64,000 nucleotides of DNA. Source: Romanomermis culicivorax. Its lineage: Eukaryota; Nematoda; Enoplea; Mermithida; Mermithidae. Each line of letters opens with the position of its first letter. Position 1 is the first letter of the stretch. Location: positions 558,001-622,000 of the forward strand of contig CAWUHX010000209.1 of the NCBI GenBank assembly GCA_963922205.1, read 5' to 3'. The position numbers and the translations under genes are program-made. The notes below the pieces were generated by a model that saw only the letters and a program-made list of their open reading frames with translations, searched no databases and had not been told where the DNA came from. Shown one piece after another: positions 23,321 to 36,857 of the stretch.

Positions 23321-25478
23321 GAAGAAAACGGAAGCTATAGAGTCTTTTTTGAAGTACAGAGATGTCTTTAGCTTGCCTGGTGATCCAGCTACTACAACCC
23401 CAGCTCTGACATGTAGGATAGATACAGGAGATGCAAGACCTGTGGCAAAAAGATATTACAGAGCTTCAATTAATAGTCGGCCTGGAGTGAGGCGACATAT
23501 AAAGGAGATGTTGGATCAGGGAGTGATCGAGCCCTCGAAGTCACCGTGGGCTGCACCCTTGTTCCTGGTTGGAAAGAAAGATGGAACTATGAGACCAGTA
23601 GTTGATTTTAGAGGTATAAACGAAGTGACCAAGGATGATAAATATCTGATCCCGAGAATGGATGACTATTTAGATTGCCTTGGAAGAGCTAAGTTCTATA
23701 CGACTCTAGATTTGAAGTCGGGATATTGGCAGGTCCTGATGGAGGAGGAGAGCAAGGAGAAAACGGCTTTTATATGCCAAGAGGGCTTGTTTCAGTTTAA
23801 AGTGATGCCGTTCGGGTTGAAGAATGCACCTGCTGAATTCCAAAGGATGATGGAGAGAATCCTTGGGGATTTGGTATGGAAAATTTGCCTAGTGTACATA
23901 GATGATATTATCATCTTCTCGAATACGTTCGAGGAATACTTAGAGAATTTGAAAATGGTGCTAGAAGCGTTGAGGAAGGCGAAGTTGACTCTTAAGCCGG
24001 AGAAATGTGAATTTCTTCCCGAGGAAGTGCACTTTTTAGGACACATCTTGGACGCGAACGGAATTTCTCCGGATCCTAAGAAGGTCAAGGCCATAACGGA
24101 ATTTCCATTCCGGGATTCTGTTAAGAAAATGCAAAGATTCCTAGGTATGCTACAATGGTGTAAGAAATTTATACCAGACCTAGCAGCACTAGCTGAACCC
24201 TTGTACAAATTAACAGGCAAGAAGGGAACATGGAATGTGACGGAGTTGCATTACACAACTTTTGAGAAGCTCAGAGTAGCATTGACCTCAGTACCTTTCT
24301 TAAGACATCCAATTTTAGATGGATCTGCGCGATTCATTCTTCAAACGGATGCCAGTGGAATTGCATTGGGAGCAGTGTTATGTCAAGAGACTGACTCGGA
24401 ATGTTGGGTGATAGCCTTCAATAGTCGGATATTGCGGGCGGAGGAAAGGAAATGGTGCGCCACCAAAAGAGAATGCTTAGCTGTGGTTTACAGCCTTAAA
24501 ATTTACAAACATTATCTTTTGGGCCAAAAGGTCAGGATTCAAACTGACCACAAACCATTATTATCAATGAGGGTCAACACACAGACTAATGACAAACTCA
24601 AGAGGTGGTACGCATTCATTTGCCAGTTTAATCACAAGTTGGAGTACGTGCCTGGCAGACAGAATGCTATGGCAGATTTCCTCTCCAGGAAGGAGGAACT
24701 GGATGAACAGAAAGAGAAGTTGCCACCAAAATGGGAGCTTATCTTTCAGAAAGAAGAAGTGAATTCTCTTGCTGAAGACGAAGTCCTCAACCAAAACCAC
24801 AAAGTTTTAGTGAAACAACTTCGGGAACTCAGAGGAGATGAAGTGGATGAGGCTGTAGGAGTCTTCACTCCGGTGAAGATGGCCACAGCTTCAGTGGCTT
24901 CAATGTATGATGTTAGTGATGAAACTCGACTTAATATTTCTCCAGAATTTGATAATTATCAAACACCTGAGAAATATGAAATTGAGGCGGTAGTCACTAG
25001 ACAAATGGCAAAAAACTTGCAGCAGGAGGAAAAAGGACATCCTCCTGGGCAAGCAAAACCGGTAGAGGAAGTGAAGAGAATTTTTGAACCGAAGGAGAAG
25101 GAGTTTGAAGAAGCCCCAGAAATTGAAGATGGTAGACTGAAAGGGCTTATCTCAATTGCCTTGATGTCAAAGTTGCAAGGAAAGGATAAAGATTTAAAGG
25201 TGATCTTCGAGAAACTAGGTGCTAATAGTAGCACCAAGTCTCAAAGTAACTTTTATATCGATCAAGGGATACTATATAGAGAGACTTTTGGCGAGGCAGA
25301 GGATCAAGTTGTTGTGCCCTCTGTTCTCAAAAAAGTTGTCCTGCATCAGTATCATGGAGCAGTGATGATGACGCATCAAGGGTTTAAGAGAACCCTTGCT
25401 ATTATCAAAAAGCGGTTCTGGTGGCCGAGCATCGAGAAGGATGTTCGGAGCTGGATCAGCTTTTGTCCGATATGTTAA
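23320..25478 (+). pseudogene. Reverse transcriptase, RNase H and integrase zinc finger, copy A
   Basis: The frame is open from 23286; its first part overlaps the shifted end of the protease frame. Numbering from 23286, RT has LDLKSGYW with the catalytic Asp at residue 142, FKVMPFGLKNAP, and a YIDD box at 204-207. RNase H follows with TDAS (Asp 355) and TDHKPL. A linker of about 170 residues rich in Glu/Lys precedes the integrase HHCC finger (H..H near HHxxMMTHQG, then CPIC). A TAA stands exactly after CPIC, in frame with integrase. Copy B has the same TAA, so it predates the split of the two copies or is a normal feature of the family. Confidence 0.88.
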
Positions 25479-25481
25479 ATT

Positions 25482-26459
25482 GTGACTCCAGGAAAGGCTA
25501 CTATACTGCCATTAAATCCAATTATTCCTAGAGGACCATTTGACATAGTCTCTGTAGATATTGTGGGAATATCTCCCATGAGCGAGAAAAGACCGTATGT
25601 GATAGTATTTCAAGATTACTTTACAAAATGGGTGGAAGCAGAAATGATTCCGGATCAATCTGCTGTAACCATTGTGGACAGTTTTCTTCGGAATATTGTG
25701 TTCAGGCATGGAACCCCGGTGAAATTGTTGAGTGATAATGGTTCATGCTTTACAGCTGATTTGATGATGTCAGTGTGTAAATTATTGGAGTGTCAGAAGA
25801 TTTTTACAACTGCCTACCATCCACAAGGAAATGGAATGGTTGAAAGGTTTAACCAAACCTTGATCAAGCAGTTGCGAAAGGTTGCTATAGAGGATTCAGA
25901 TAAGTGGGACAGATATTTGCAATCTGTCATTTTTGCGTATAATGCCACACCTCATACCTCAACGAGATGTTCTCCATTTGCCTTATTGAGAGGTCATGAG
26001 GCTAATTTTGGCATTAGTATTGGTGTTGCTAGAAATATAGTTCTGCCAATGAACTATGAGGCTTATAAGCATATACTAACCGAAAGTTTAGTAGAAACTT
26101 ATGAAGTCATTTCAGAGAATATCAGGAAGGCTGCGGAGAGCAGTAAAAAGTTTTTTGACCGTAAAGCAAAAGCTCATGATTATTCCGTCAATGATTGGGT
26201 TTTGCTGAAAGTCGATAAACAGAAAAAACTGGGTCTGCCGTGGCAAGGACCATATGTTGTTACTGATAATAGGAGATTATCAGAGAATGTGCTTGAAATC
26301 GCTCACTGGAGAGAGCCGCTGAAAAAGCAGGTGGTATCCGTGAGCAGGTTAAAGCACTTTCGCTACGAGACCGGCAGATGGCTGCAGTCTAACGACGTGT
26401 CATCTAAGGACACGCAGTTTACTGTAGATTCAAAAATTAGTAATTACAAACTGCCGTAG
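25482..26459 (+). pseudogene. Integrase catalytic core and C-terminus, copy A
   Basis: This is in the same frame as the RT-RNase H segment, one stop codon downstream. The catalytic triad is present with the canonical spacing: Asp in SVDIVG (residue 26 of this segment), Asp in LLSDNGSCF (85) and Glu in MVERFNQTL (121), giving D,D-35-E. A C-terminal domain with WVLLKVD and LPWQGPYVV follows, and the frame ends at 26459. It would insert the cDNA into the genome. There is no ATG suited to independent translation, so it depends on reading through the TAA. Confidence 0.88.
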
Positions 26460-26905
26460 CGCGTAGCGCTGTTTTTCGCGTGTGTGTATGTGCGTGTGAA
26501 TACCCCCCCTATTTTTCGTCCCCAATATTGTATTTAAGTACAAATTGTAATTAATTGTATTTATTTATGTATTTATCGCGTATTTATTGCGTATTTTTAA
26601 ATTTTTCTCGCGTAAATCTTTAAATTTTCAAAAATTCTTGGTAAAAAACCACTCTTCGCAAAAACCTAAAATTTTAAAAACTTTTTCGCGGCCTAAAGCG
26701 TAAATTTCCCCGAGTCCGATTAATTTTTGCGGAGGAAATAGTTAGTTGTTGCCCCCCAATTCTGTGAATATTGGAAGAATTGGGAAAACCGCTGAGTTTT
26801 AGAGTGAAAATAGACAAAAAGGTAGCGAAAGCGGAAACTTTGTCGATTTTTCAGCTCTTATAAAAAATTATTAAAAATTTTCGAAAATTGATAGCGCGTC
26901 GGATT
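26460..26905 (+). other. Post-integrase non-coding region of copy A, ending at a breakpoint
   Basis: This matches the region after integrase in copy B (46604-47060): TGTGTGTATG, a C-run, TGTATTTAT repeats, GGAGGAAATAGTTAGTTGTT and the acceptor-like GATTTTTCAG. Similarity ends just after AAAATTGATAGCGC. In copy B that point leads into the 3' gene; here unrelated sequence follows. Copy A has therefore lost its 3' gene and its own 3' LTR at this point. Confidence 0.75.
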
Positions 26906-29900
26906 TTAATTCATCAGTCGGATTTTAATTTATTTCCAAACGTTTTGAAGGTTCAATTTCCAGCGTTTTAGAAAGTGAAAATTCAAAAATTTTTTGGCCC
27001 ACTGCGTCGGGACACAAAATTGAATAAAATTGGATTCATCCTAATTGGAACCACAGAAATGACAACTCTGTCGTTAAAATTCATTCTCTGCTCTTGTAGA
27101 ACACCAATATATTCTTCATCAGCTCGTTTTGACTAACATAACCAGAATTTTCTCAATTTTTTCCTAATTTTTGTAGGTTTCTGAATTCAAAAGCATCAAA
27201 ATGCTTCAGTATCCTCCTAAAATGCATAAAAAAGCATCCGTAGGCGCATTATAAACGTTTTAAAAATGTGTAAAATTGTTGGAAAATGAGAAAAAAAATG
27301 AGGCGTTTACGGCAACGTTTTTTCCTCGATGAATTTTTCTACATGAGAACCGAACCCAAAATTAATTCTCTCATTTTCCAAAAGTTTTTCACATTTTTAA
27401 AAACGTGTTCAATGTGGCCACGAATGTTTTTTCTATATTTTAGGGGTGAACTCAAACAGTCCAATGTTTTTGGAGTCAGTAATCAGGAGAATGAGGAAAA
27501 AATTGCTAAAATGCTAGTTTGGTCAGTCAAATCATTGGTGTTCTGCAACATTTGAGGGCATATTAACGATAGATTTATCATGTATTCATCTGCTATTAAC
27601 ATTTTTGTGATTTCATACCTCTAAGAGCTTCGACCATTTGGGACATACCTCTAATTGGGGGATTGAAGTTATCGAATTTTATTTAAGGTTTTGAAGTTTT
27701 ACTTTCAAAAATGCTAGAGAATGGTATCATTGCAACATTGAGAAATAAAAACCAATAGAGTGTAAATTGTTTCCTATTTCTGCGCTATGCGCCCGAAAAA
27801 TTTCTGTTTTTATATTCTAAAACCCTGAAAAATGAATCTCTGCAACAAATATTCTGAATAGGAGCTCTAAATTTTCAGTAGAATGAAGTCTTCACTTCAG
27901 TCTTAAATGAGAAAGTTTTCGTTGAAAGCGTCTGGAAAGTTATAAGCCCTGAGAGAGAAACATGAGAGGATTAATGAAAAATGTCAATTTTCAGTAGAAG
28001 ACACTGACTGTTAATGATTACGAAATGAGACTTGTCAACTCAATTGAGACAAACTATTCAGGGTCAATAAGCATACATAAGAGGTCCGACCAGTCGGGGG
28101 GGGGGGGGATAAACCCAACATTTTGTCGTGTGGGTCCCATTATTTCCAAAATTTTTGGGCGGGAGGTCAAAAAACTCACAGAAAAGTCGGAAAAGTTTCG
28201 AAAATTTTCCCAAAAACCAGTTTTTTCCTCTTTCCAATTTTTTGAGATTTTGATTTTCTGAAATTTTGAGATTTTGATTTTCTGAAGTTCTCCAATAATG
28301 CATCTTTTCGTTTATGAACTCCCCAAAAATTTTTCCACAATGAAAACCATGCCCAAAATTTTTTCCTCAAAAGACTCCATTTGCGGAAAAATGTGGTTTA
28401 CGGACATTTTTGAGAAGAAAATTTGTATCGATGGAAAAGTTTTACCTTGATTCTTATTTGATTTCCTGCAAAAACATTTTTTAGCTCGAGATCAGAAAAC
28501 TTGCGGATGGCTCTTTCACCAAATGGCGAAAACTATTTTGAGGGTTCGATTGGAAGTCGGAAAGGTGCCTTCTGATGCATTTCTGAAGGCATTCAGACCA
28601 TAATGCAGCTCAGGCGCTAGTTTAATAATGTCTGTTCTCATTCGACGCAAATCAATATATTTTTCGACTAGTTTCACAAAATATTTTTGCGATCTTTGAG
28701 AGTTTTTCAATTTTGTGAAAATAATCTTTTTGCTTTTGACTAATGATTTCAATATCATCACTTTGGAACGGTGCAGAAGTTCCTACTAATGGAAAAGTCT
28801 AATTTTTTTTTGCTTGTCCGATTTTTGGATTCCAGTTGCGTGTTTTTTAAAATATGATTTTTAGCATTCTGTCCGAGAATGAAAAATAATTCAATGTTGA
28901 AATAGTTCATTTCGCAGCGTTCGATAGAATCTCGAAACTCAAAAAATTTTCGGTGCTTCACACTGAAATTTCAATTATGAAATTTGCCGTTTCGTCCGAT
29001 TTTTTTAAACATCGCTGAGTTCGAGACTTATTGAAAACATTAGCTTTTTGCTCGAGCCTGTATACATCATTCTTTTAAGCCATAAATTATCGAATAAGTC
29101 TTTGAAAGGTTTATTTTCCGGCATTCTGGAGTACAGAAATTCAGAAAATTTTCCGGCGCTTCGCGACGGGACGAAGGGTAACTCAAGTCCTGTCCATAAT
29201 TCTTTACTTTGGCTGATCGCAGAGATGTCAGCAGGGGAGTTTCTAAGAAATTTAAGATTTTTTGCTTCCATTTTTATACTGCATCTTTGCAGCTATTATT
29301 AATTTTGCCATTATTCTTATGATTACCTGACCTAAAACTCAAAAATATTCTTCATTTTTGGTAAATTGATCATTGCAGAAGCTTGAGAATGTTCCAATAA
29401 ACCCAAAAAACATAAATGCGCGAACAAAACGATTTGGCAGAAGTGGAGAAAAGCTTTTGACTTATTTCGTCGAATAACGAAAAGGTCCATGTGAAAAAGC
29501 GTCCTGCTTAAGTTTTTATTTTACAATTTAAAACGAATTTTTGATCTGATCTGTAATCTTCAATGTTTGATTTTTGCTGCCAACTTCCGCGTAGACTATT
29601 TTTTGGTTATTAATCTAAAGTTGTAACCGATTAACTGCATTATGACGGAAATGAAAAAAATTGCAAGAATAAATAACACTGATCGCATCGCATTTGCCCG
29701 CCGTTCTGGCTTTTTCATATTTCATACATTGTCATCGTTAATTAACATTGAAGAAGCCAAAATTTACATTTTTGCCAAATTATTGATTTTGAAAATAATT
29801 AAAATGTTGAAACAGGCTTTAGAAAAATAAAAAATTTTTTTAAAATCCCATTACATGAAAATGACAGAGATTGTAAACATGGGTCAACAAACAATGTTCT

Positions 29901-29944
29901 AAATTTAGATTTTAATCTTTTTCGTTCCATATTCGCCGGGCGAT
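26906..29944 (+). other. AT-rich DNA without a recognised gene
   Basis: The composition is that of nematode introns and intergenic DNA, with many GAAAATTTT-type stretches and a G-run of about 12 at 28097. Open frames are short and show no domain. It may include upstream exons of the following MATH gene, but I see none I can support. Confidence 0.5.
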
Positions 29945-32900
29945 ATGGTCAAATTATCGAAGAAAAGTGAGTTTAATATTTTTCATCTTGAAAAAATGGG
30001 GCTATTGTATTAATTTTTTATCTGTTTCAGATACGTTAAGCTTCAAATTGAAAAATTTTAGTCATTTTTCCGGTGATGCAATCAGCCCATCGAAATTAAT
30101 TTTCGATTTCAAATGGTATACATTATCAATCTACGTGTCTGTAAACTATTCAAATAATGTAGTTTTTCTAGGTTCATTTTAATCAGGAATAATAGGAAAA
30201 ACGTGGGATTTTTTATAGTTTGCGAAAAACCAGAGTATAGAAAATTATATTGGAAAAATTGATTACACTGTTAATTCTTCCACAATTCCGTAGATCCGAT
30301 TCCGATTCTCGTTGGTCTTGTCCTGTTAGAATTACTTTTACAATTGAGGGCTGGAAAAACCAAAATCCGACCGCTAAACAAACGATCGATCACGTATTTT
30401 GCCCGCAAGAAAGTATTTCGGGTTTGCCGTGCTTTTTAGATTTTAAAGTGAGTAATTTTTCGCCACTTTTTCTTCAAATTTATTCAATTTCCTTTTTATT
30501 AGCAATTGATTGATCCGAAAAATGGTCTTACAATCGAAAATGCCGTCGTTTTTCGTGTTACGTTGACTGAGTCGGTTATGTAAATTCATTTTAAAACATG
30601 CAAATTTCAAAATTCCGTCAATAGAATGATCAAAATGCTGAAATTTCACAAATCCCGAAAAAATTTGATTTTTCATCCCATTAATTTATTGTATAGCTTT
30701 CAGAAAACTAATTCAACAAAGATCCAATTTTTAGACCCGTACTTTTGGTTGGAAAAATACTGAAAAATGTCAATTTTTGGTTAAAAATGTCCATTTTTGA
30801 ACACAAAATGGTCAAAAATGTCAATTTTCTCGTCGCTCCGCACCATGTATACATGTTGTACAGTTTTTCAGACAAAAATTGATATTTTTTATACTGTTTT
30901 TCGGACTTTTTTGGTGAAAAAATCAAATTTTTATTTCTTCAGAGAACCCTCGCCACAGCCCCAAAAAAGCTGCCCGACCACCCCTCCCCCCGCCCCAGCC
31001 CTCAGGGCCCCGTTACATGTATGCTTCCACCTGAGACCCTGGACACCTCCTAGCCCGAAAAAATCGTCACACACCCCGAACTCTTTCTAAGACAGCTTTT
31101 TTGATGATTTTTATGCATATTTTGTATGTAAAACATGCTTGCCAAACTTTTTTTTATTTTATTGCGCGCTCACCGCTTAACCCCTTGATAAATAGTCTCA
31201 GGACCCTCCCCCTGAAAAATTATTGCTGTGCATGTCTGGTGCAGTGGAGGATAGAATTGCTATTAATTCCGTTTTTCTGCTTCCAGGAATCTGAATTCTA
31301 TTCAAAGATGGGACGAACTTAAAAATAGAATGTCAAGTTAATTCTTTTGAATGTTTTGCATTAAAATTTTTTTTTACATTTCTCCAATATAGGAAAAATC
31401 GATTTTTTATGTTTATCGGTCGAAAAATTTGGCCGGTCTCCGCGTCAACTAAAGAGTGAATGTAAAATGATCGAAGGTTTCGAATGGTTAGCAGTATTCA
31501 AAACTAATTTGCATAAATTATACGCAAATTTTTGCACATTTTAGGAATATTTTAATCGAAAGTGATGAGAAAAAGTTTGGATTCTTTCTGCAATGTGAAA
31601 AAGTTTATTTAGGGTTAGTACTCCTCCCTTTGTAAATAAATGTCTGTCAAAAAATGAGGTATCATTTTTTAGATAGATCCCAACAAGATCTATCGGTTGA
31701 CACCAATTTTTTGCGTATCGCAAAAAAATCGCTATTTTGCTGGATAAATTTTCCATTCCAAAAGTGAAAAATGAAACGAAATTTGTTTTTCAGATGGTGG
31801 TCTTGTCGAGTCGAAGCCACTTTAATCCTGCAGTCGTGGCGTAAAAATTCGTCGGGCCTGAAACGATATTTCGACCAGGTTTTTTCTCCAGATGCACCCG
31901 CCTGGGGTTTTGAAACTTTCGCTACACACGAGGTTACGCTTTTGCTCATTTTTTTGCCTCTGCTCTAAACACCAATAAAAACCTTAAGGAGGTTCCGTTC
32001 CGTGCGGAAAACTATTAAAAAAATTTTCCGCATGCCCCCCCCCCCCCCCAAAAAAAAATCCACACTGAGCGGAAAAAAACCCTATTTTCATCTAACTTTT
32101 ATTTTTAGGAAATTTCAAATCCCGAAAACTGTCTAATTTACGATGATAGTGTCGTTTTCGAAATATTTTTTGAAATCCAGGAACACGAGCAAATTCCGTA
32201 AGGATTTCATTCACAAACAATTAAAATTTTCATTCGCGACATCAATTCTTAGGAGAAAAAAATTGAATTTTTCACCTTTATCCTACTTTAGAAATCCGGA
32301 AATGCAAGAAAAAATAATAAAAACCGTCAATTTCCTCGACAAAAATGGAAAGTTTTTTGTTATGTCTGATTTAAAACGTAACGTTCTGATTGGAGATTTA
32401 CAAATTAGTATCCCGGATTTGGATTCGACGAATCTTTTTCCAAATTGTTTATGGCGAGGGGCCGAAAATTCTGTTATTAAACTCAAAATTTCGGAGAACG
32501 AAAACGAAATTTCTCGATTTAATCCACAATATTTAATCAATCTGTGGCAATTTTTACAACGCTATAATTATATACGAAAACCGACATCGTTGAATGAACA
32601 GCATTTCGAAAATTTATTGAATTCGGCGGTCGTCGAAAATGAAATTCGATTATTGAGTGAGTACAATTATTTTTGTCCTGCTCAGAATTTATAAGAAATT
32701 GCTCTCCTTCCAAATTTAGTATTTTGTCGGGAAAAGTTGTGGAAAATTCCATTTATTATATAATCTTATAATTTGCAGCCTTTTAAAACAAGATTAAAAT
32801 ACAAAAAATTTTTTTTGTTCGATTTAGAACTTGTTTTTCCTCTAAACTTTGTGTAGATTGGGAAATGATGACGTCAAAAAAATTGTCGAAATTCTAAATT

Positions 32901-34193
32901 TAGTGTATATCCCAAATTTCTAGTTCTATTAGACGACATTAGAATACTAAAAAGAATTCTTTTGATCCGGAATTATTTAAAATTTTCGACGACATTAGAA
33001 TTCAAAAGATAGAACCTTTTTTATTCGAAATTCATATGAATTCAATGTTGTTTCCTTAGAATTTTGTATTCATTCGAAAATTTTTTCGCGAAAAATTGTG
33101 GAAATGGTAAATTAACTACTCTAAGTTTATAGTTTCACTAGAAGATATTAAAATACATTTTCGATCGAGAATTTACAAAAATTTGCTCTAAATTTAGTGA
33201 AAGTTTGAAAATTTTGATGGTAAAAATTCTAAATTTACTGTATAATCTAAATTTCCGGCCTTTTGAGACGAGAATAGAATACAAAAAAATCATTCAAGTT
33301 TTGAATAATGCAATGTTTTTCCCCATAAACCTTGTATAGTTTGGAAAATTTTGCCGCCAAAGTTTGCCAAATTCTATATATTGACTGTAAAATCCGAATT
33401 TTGTGGAGAAAGAAAATTGTGGAAAATTTATAGCTGACTTATAGTCGATTTAAGAATTTTTCAAAAAATATTTTGGATTCAGAATTCATCAATTTTTATC
33501 TTCACAATTTAGTGTAAATTTGAAAATATTGACGGAAAAATTTGCAGATTGAATCAACTATATAATTTGAAATGTTTAATTCGAAAATTTTGGCGCCTAA
33601 GTTTGTCCAGATTCTAAATTTACTCTATAATTAAAATTTTTAAAGTTTATAGACGACCAGGAAAAGGAAAATTGTCGGAAATTGATAACCCATTTAGTCG
33701 ATTATTTGCAATTAGAATACGAAAATGAATCTTCGTCTACAATTTTGATGGCCGATCCGCCCGATCCAGACTTTCGTCGCCGACGTATTTGGCGCGGTGG
33801 CAACTTTTCTAAAAGGTACAAATTGGAAAATTTCTCCGATAACAAAGTTGCGGATTATGGTAATTTTAAACCGCAACAAATTTTAAATTTATTGGATTAT
33901 ATGATTGAAATGAAATTCATTGCAAATTTAACTGCCGATCAATGGGATAGATGCTCAAATTTATTGGATGCGGACCTTGAACAAGATGTTTACGATCCGG
34001 TAAAAAATGAAATCGAGAAGGAGATACTGTAACACTTTAAAGATTACTGTATTCTTGTCCATTTTTGTACTTTGACTGTTTTAGGGAAGACTGTAAAATA
34101 CACGACGACCTTCAAGGCAGTTTTAACGAAGAGGATTTAGAAAAAGCCGAAAATGCGGAGTCGAAAATGATGAAGTTGATTCCAGATCTATAG
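29945..34193 (+). CDS. Multi-exon MATH-domain gene with BTB-like C-terminal parts
   Basis: Exons read on the plus strand. A start exon is possible at 29945-29966, followed by 30031-~30135 (FKLKNFSHFSGD, MATH N-terminal strand). MATH 1 continues in 30293-30447 (WSCPVRITFTIEGW) and 30503-30579 (LIDPKNGL...NAVVF). A second MATH lies in ~31425-31540, 31794-31932 (WWSCRVEATLIL) and 32109-32197 (PENCLIYDDSVVFEI). Exons 32292-32656 and 33698-34028 carry two diverged modules with a shared WRG motif and F-PQ-LNL pattern that may be BTB folds; the last exon is 34085-34193. From 31794 on, every GT-AG junction joins in phase. The exon 2/3 junction and the start of MATH 2 do not join cleanly. MATH-BTB proteins act as substrate adaptors for Cullin-3 ubiquitin ligases. 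The gene lies between two retrotransposon copies, so it may be a displaced host gene or a pseudogene. Confidence 0.55.
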
Positions 34194-36360
34194 TATCTCT
34201 TGATAAGGAGTCTGCCCATTTTGAGAAATTTGTCAAACGTTGTCTATACGATTTTGAAATAAGTTATATCATTAGATGGCTCTCGAAAAATGCCACGGAC
34301 GTGACAAAAATTCAAATTTTGTAGGCAAATTGTACATTTTAACTTAATTGCTTAGGAATAATTATGATCAGCAGGTGCAATATTTTCCAAACATTTATTA
34401 TGCGATTCTCCTACTGTAGATTGTTGTTACAGCAACACAAATTATACAGGTTAAACGAACAATTATAGAAATAACGTTGCTAATTTTACAGGAAGCAAAA
34501 TCGCCTAAATAAGATGCGATCAAGAAGCATGAAAATACCAAAAAGTGACAAATTTCTTTTTTTGATCGATGTTTATGAATCGAATGACTTTTATGTCGAA
34601 GTCTTCTTTTCAGTGTTTTTCCATGGACGTGTTGATGAAAACGTAAAGATAAATCATAGAATTGATAACGAAAATGAGTTTAATGTAGAACTGGATTAGT
34701 TCTCAAAACAAATCGCTCCAAAAATGAAATAATAATGTGTTGGCGCCAACATTCTACGGTTAAAATTCTTTCTTGCTTATTGTCCTGTGTCTTTTCTTTT
34801 TCTGTGTTAATTTTCTGTATTTAACGAAGTCGAGATCCTATGATTTATTTGAGCTTTATCCATGTACGCATTTTTCCGATTTTTTGTATTATATGAAAAC
34901 GTGCCGTATAGTAAATAGAATGCAAAGAGAGAAGAATATGAATGACTTAGATGATGAAATGGGGAATAATTATTACTGTTTCAGTAAACTAAAAGCAGAT
35001 GGAAAATTTTGTCCACCAGTTTCTCCTCCATGCCCTAATTTGCTCAAATTTTTAATTATTCTTATGTCCTTGAGGAAAACTTGATTTGTTGGTCTCATGG
35101 TCCTCAAATCACACAGGCTTACCGCCTTATATGAGCGTGAGAACGCATCACAGATTGATATCATCCAACGTCATTCTGAGGATGAATATCAAAATTTAAC
35201 GGAGATTCTTGTAGAACTGATAAGATATATCAATTGAAACGTTTTTGAGACAAAAAACACTCGTCTTGCTGTATATGTGGGCAATTGTTGATGACTGTAT
35301 CTCTTTACTCCGAGTGTCCCGTTACTCCAAATGCCCCATAACCACAAGAGTGCTATAAATCTATTCTTAAAATCCTCATTACTCCATGCGTGCGTCCCAC
35401 TACTCCAAAAATGCTATCAATTTTTAAAAATTTCCATAAAATTAAAGTAATCGTTTTCCAGAAATCGTTGTAAACGTATTTCAATGTGCAAATGTGGTTT
35501 ATGGTGCTAGCTCGTTTGAATAATTTATACATTGCTATTCCAGACAACAGGGAAAGTTCAAAAGTTGCTGCAGTTTTTAACTCGAAAAAATTCTCATGAA
35601 ATGATGAAAATTTTTACTCCTAGCTAAATTTTTTATTCTTTAAGTTAAATGACATGTAATGAACCCTATGCATTAACTATATCTTTAATTATTCTTACTG
35701 AATCTATAGCTAATTTTGAAAAAATTTTAATAATTAAAAATTTGTGACAAACTGCAGATGATTTGATTTTTTCAAATAATTTTCAGGAAGCTTTTTGCAT
35801 AAAACCTCCTACCCTTTTGCATCCTTTGATTTCTCACCATACATGCATGGCAAAGAAATTCTGCTGAGGGTCTGCCAGAATAGGAGGTGGAATAGAAAAT
35901 TTTTTTTCTCTTGCTTGATATCAAAAAGAAAGGTCTCCTAAAATCCAAGCAGCATATTCTTCAAGCTATATAAGTTTTTTTAAAAATTTGATGTTACATC
36001 TTTGGAATTGTCACGTGCTGCTCAATTTTTCCAACGTCAGGTGATTATCATCATCTTGATACTTTATTTTTCCGTCACTTTTTCATTTTACAATGTTCGT
36101 TTCGTTTATTATTTTCTGCACATGCATTTTATGTTTCGTTTTGTATTTGTTTGTTCATTTTTGTTTCTTTTATGCACGCAGGCTACAGTTTGCCCTTTAG
36201 CTAAAACTTCCAGCAAAACGTGCTTCACAGGCACATGGCTATTTTAGGTGCAATCCATGCACCTCTTATCTCCTAAATTAGCATCATTTTTGTTACACAA
36301 AAACGACTAGCTAAGAAAATTAGCTAAAGACGTTCATATGCTTAGCATAGGCACTGCAGT
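34194..36360 (+). other. No recognised gene
   Basis: This is AT-rich DNA downstream of the MATH gene. A 61-codon frame at 34514-34699 (starts MRSRSMKIPKSDKF, acidic end) follows an acceptor-like TTTTACAG and could be one more exon or a decayed gene fragment. I cannot identify it. Nothing else stands out. Confidence 0.4.
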
Positions 36361-36590
36361 GGGCCTCAGTGCCAAACGCATGTGAACGAAAAAATGTCGA
36401 TGCGCTAATAGGCACCTTCTGCATAGCATCTAGCTGCAGAAGTTAGCTTGAGCATCCAAAACTCCGCCCAGGCTGGTGCTGAAGCCAACATGTCCTTAGG
36501 ACATGTTTCTTCAGTTTTTCGCTCATTTCTGGGTTTTACCCCTGCATCCGATTTTGTTCATCAGCTCAAGTTTCTGCTGCCCTTAATATT

Positions 36591-36857
36591 TTAATAAATT
36601 TCGATATTCATATCTTCTACTGCATCCACCGCCCCGATTTGCATATAATACACCTGTTGTTGACCTTGTGCCAGGTTACCACCTGCATATCTGTCCTCGG
36701 AATATAAAGTGAGCATCACTCCGACCTCCCATGCTTGCCTGTCGAAGAACTGAGTGGATTGCCTCACTGTTTGTCGACAGAAATCCAAAACCAGGGACCC
36801 ATCGCCCTTCGCGGAATCGTGTTTGAGAAGAAGGACTAGGTGAGTCTTCTCAGGGGA
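36591..36857 (-). pseudogene. Unidentified coding fragment in a GC-richer island
   Basis: On the minus strand, a frame from about 36857 (after an acceptor-like AATAG) to a TAA at 36591 encodes about 87 residues, including THLVLLLKHDSAKGDG, DFCRQTVRQSTQFFD and EVGVMLTLYSEDRYAGG. Balanced amino-acid use and higher GC than the neighbours suggest real or former coding sequence. The surrounding 36360-37345 has other short frames on the plus strand and is bordered on the right by inverted satellite. I do not recognise the family. It could be a fragment of another mobile element. Confidence 0.35.

Noticed and set aside
23792-24220. 142-codon minus-strand frame inside RT (also at 43937-44353)
   Set aside because: It is antisense shadow of a conserved RT frame, present in both copies only because the sense strand is conserved.
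28090-28110. G-run and other homopolymers (C-runs near 32037 and 46648) as structural elements
   Set aside because: They are isolated homopolymers of uncertain length and prone to sequencing error. No G-quadruplex pattern of spaced runs was seen.
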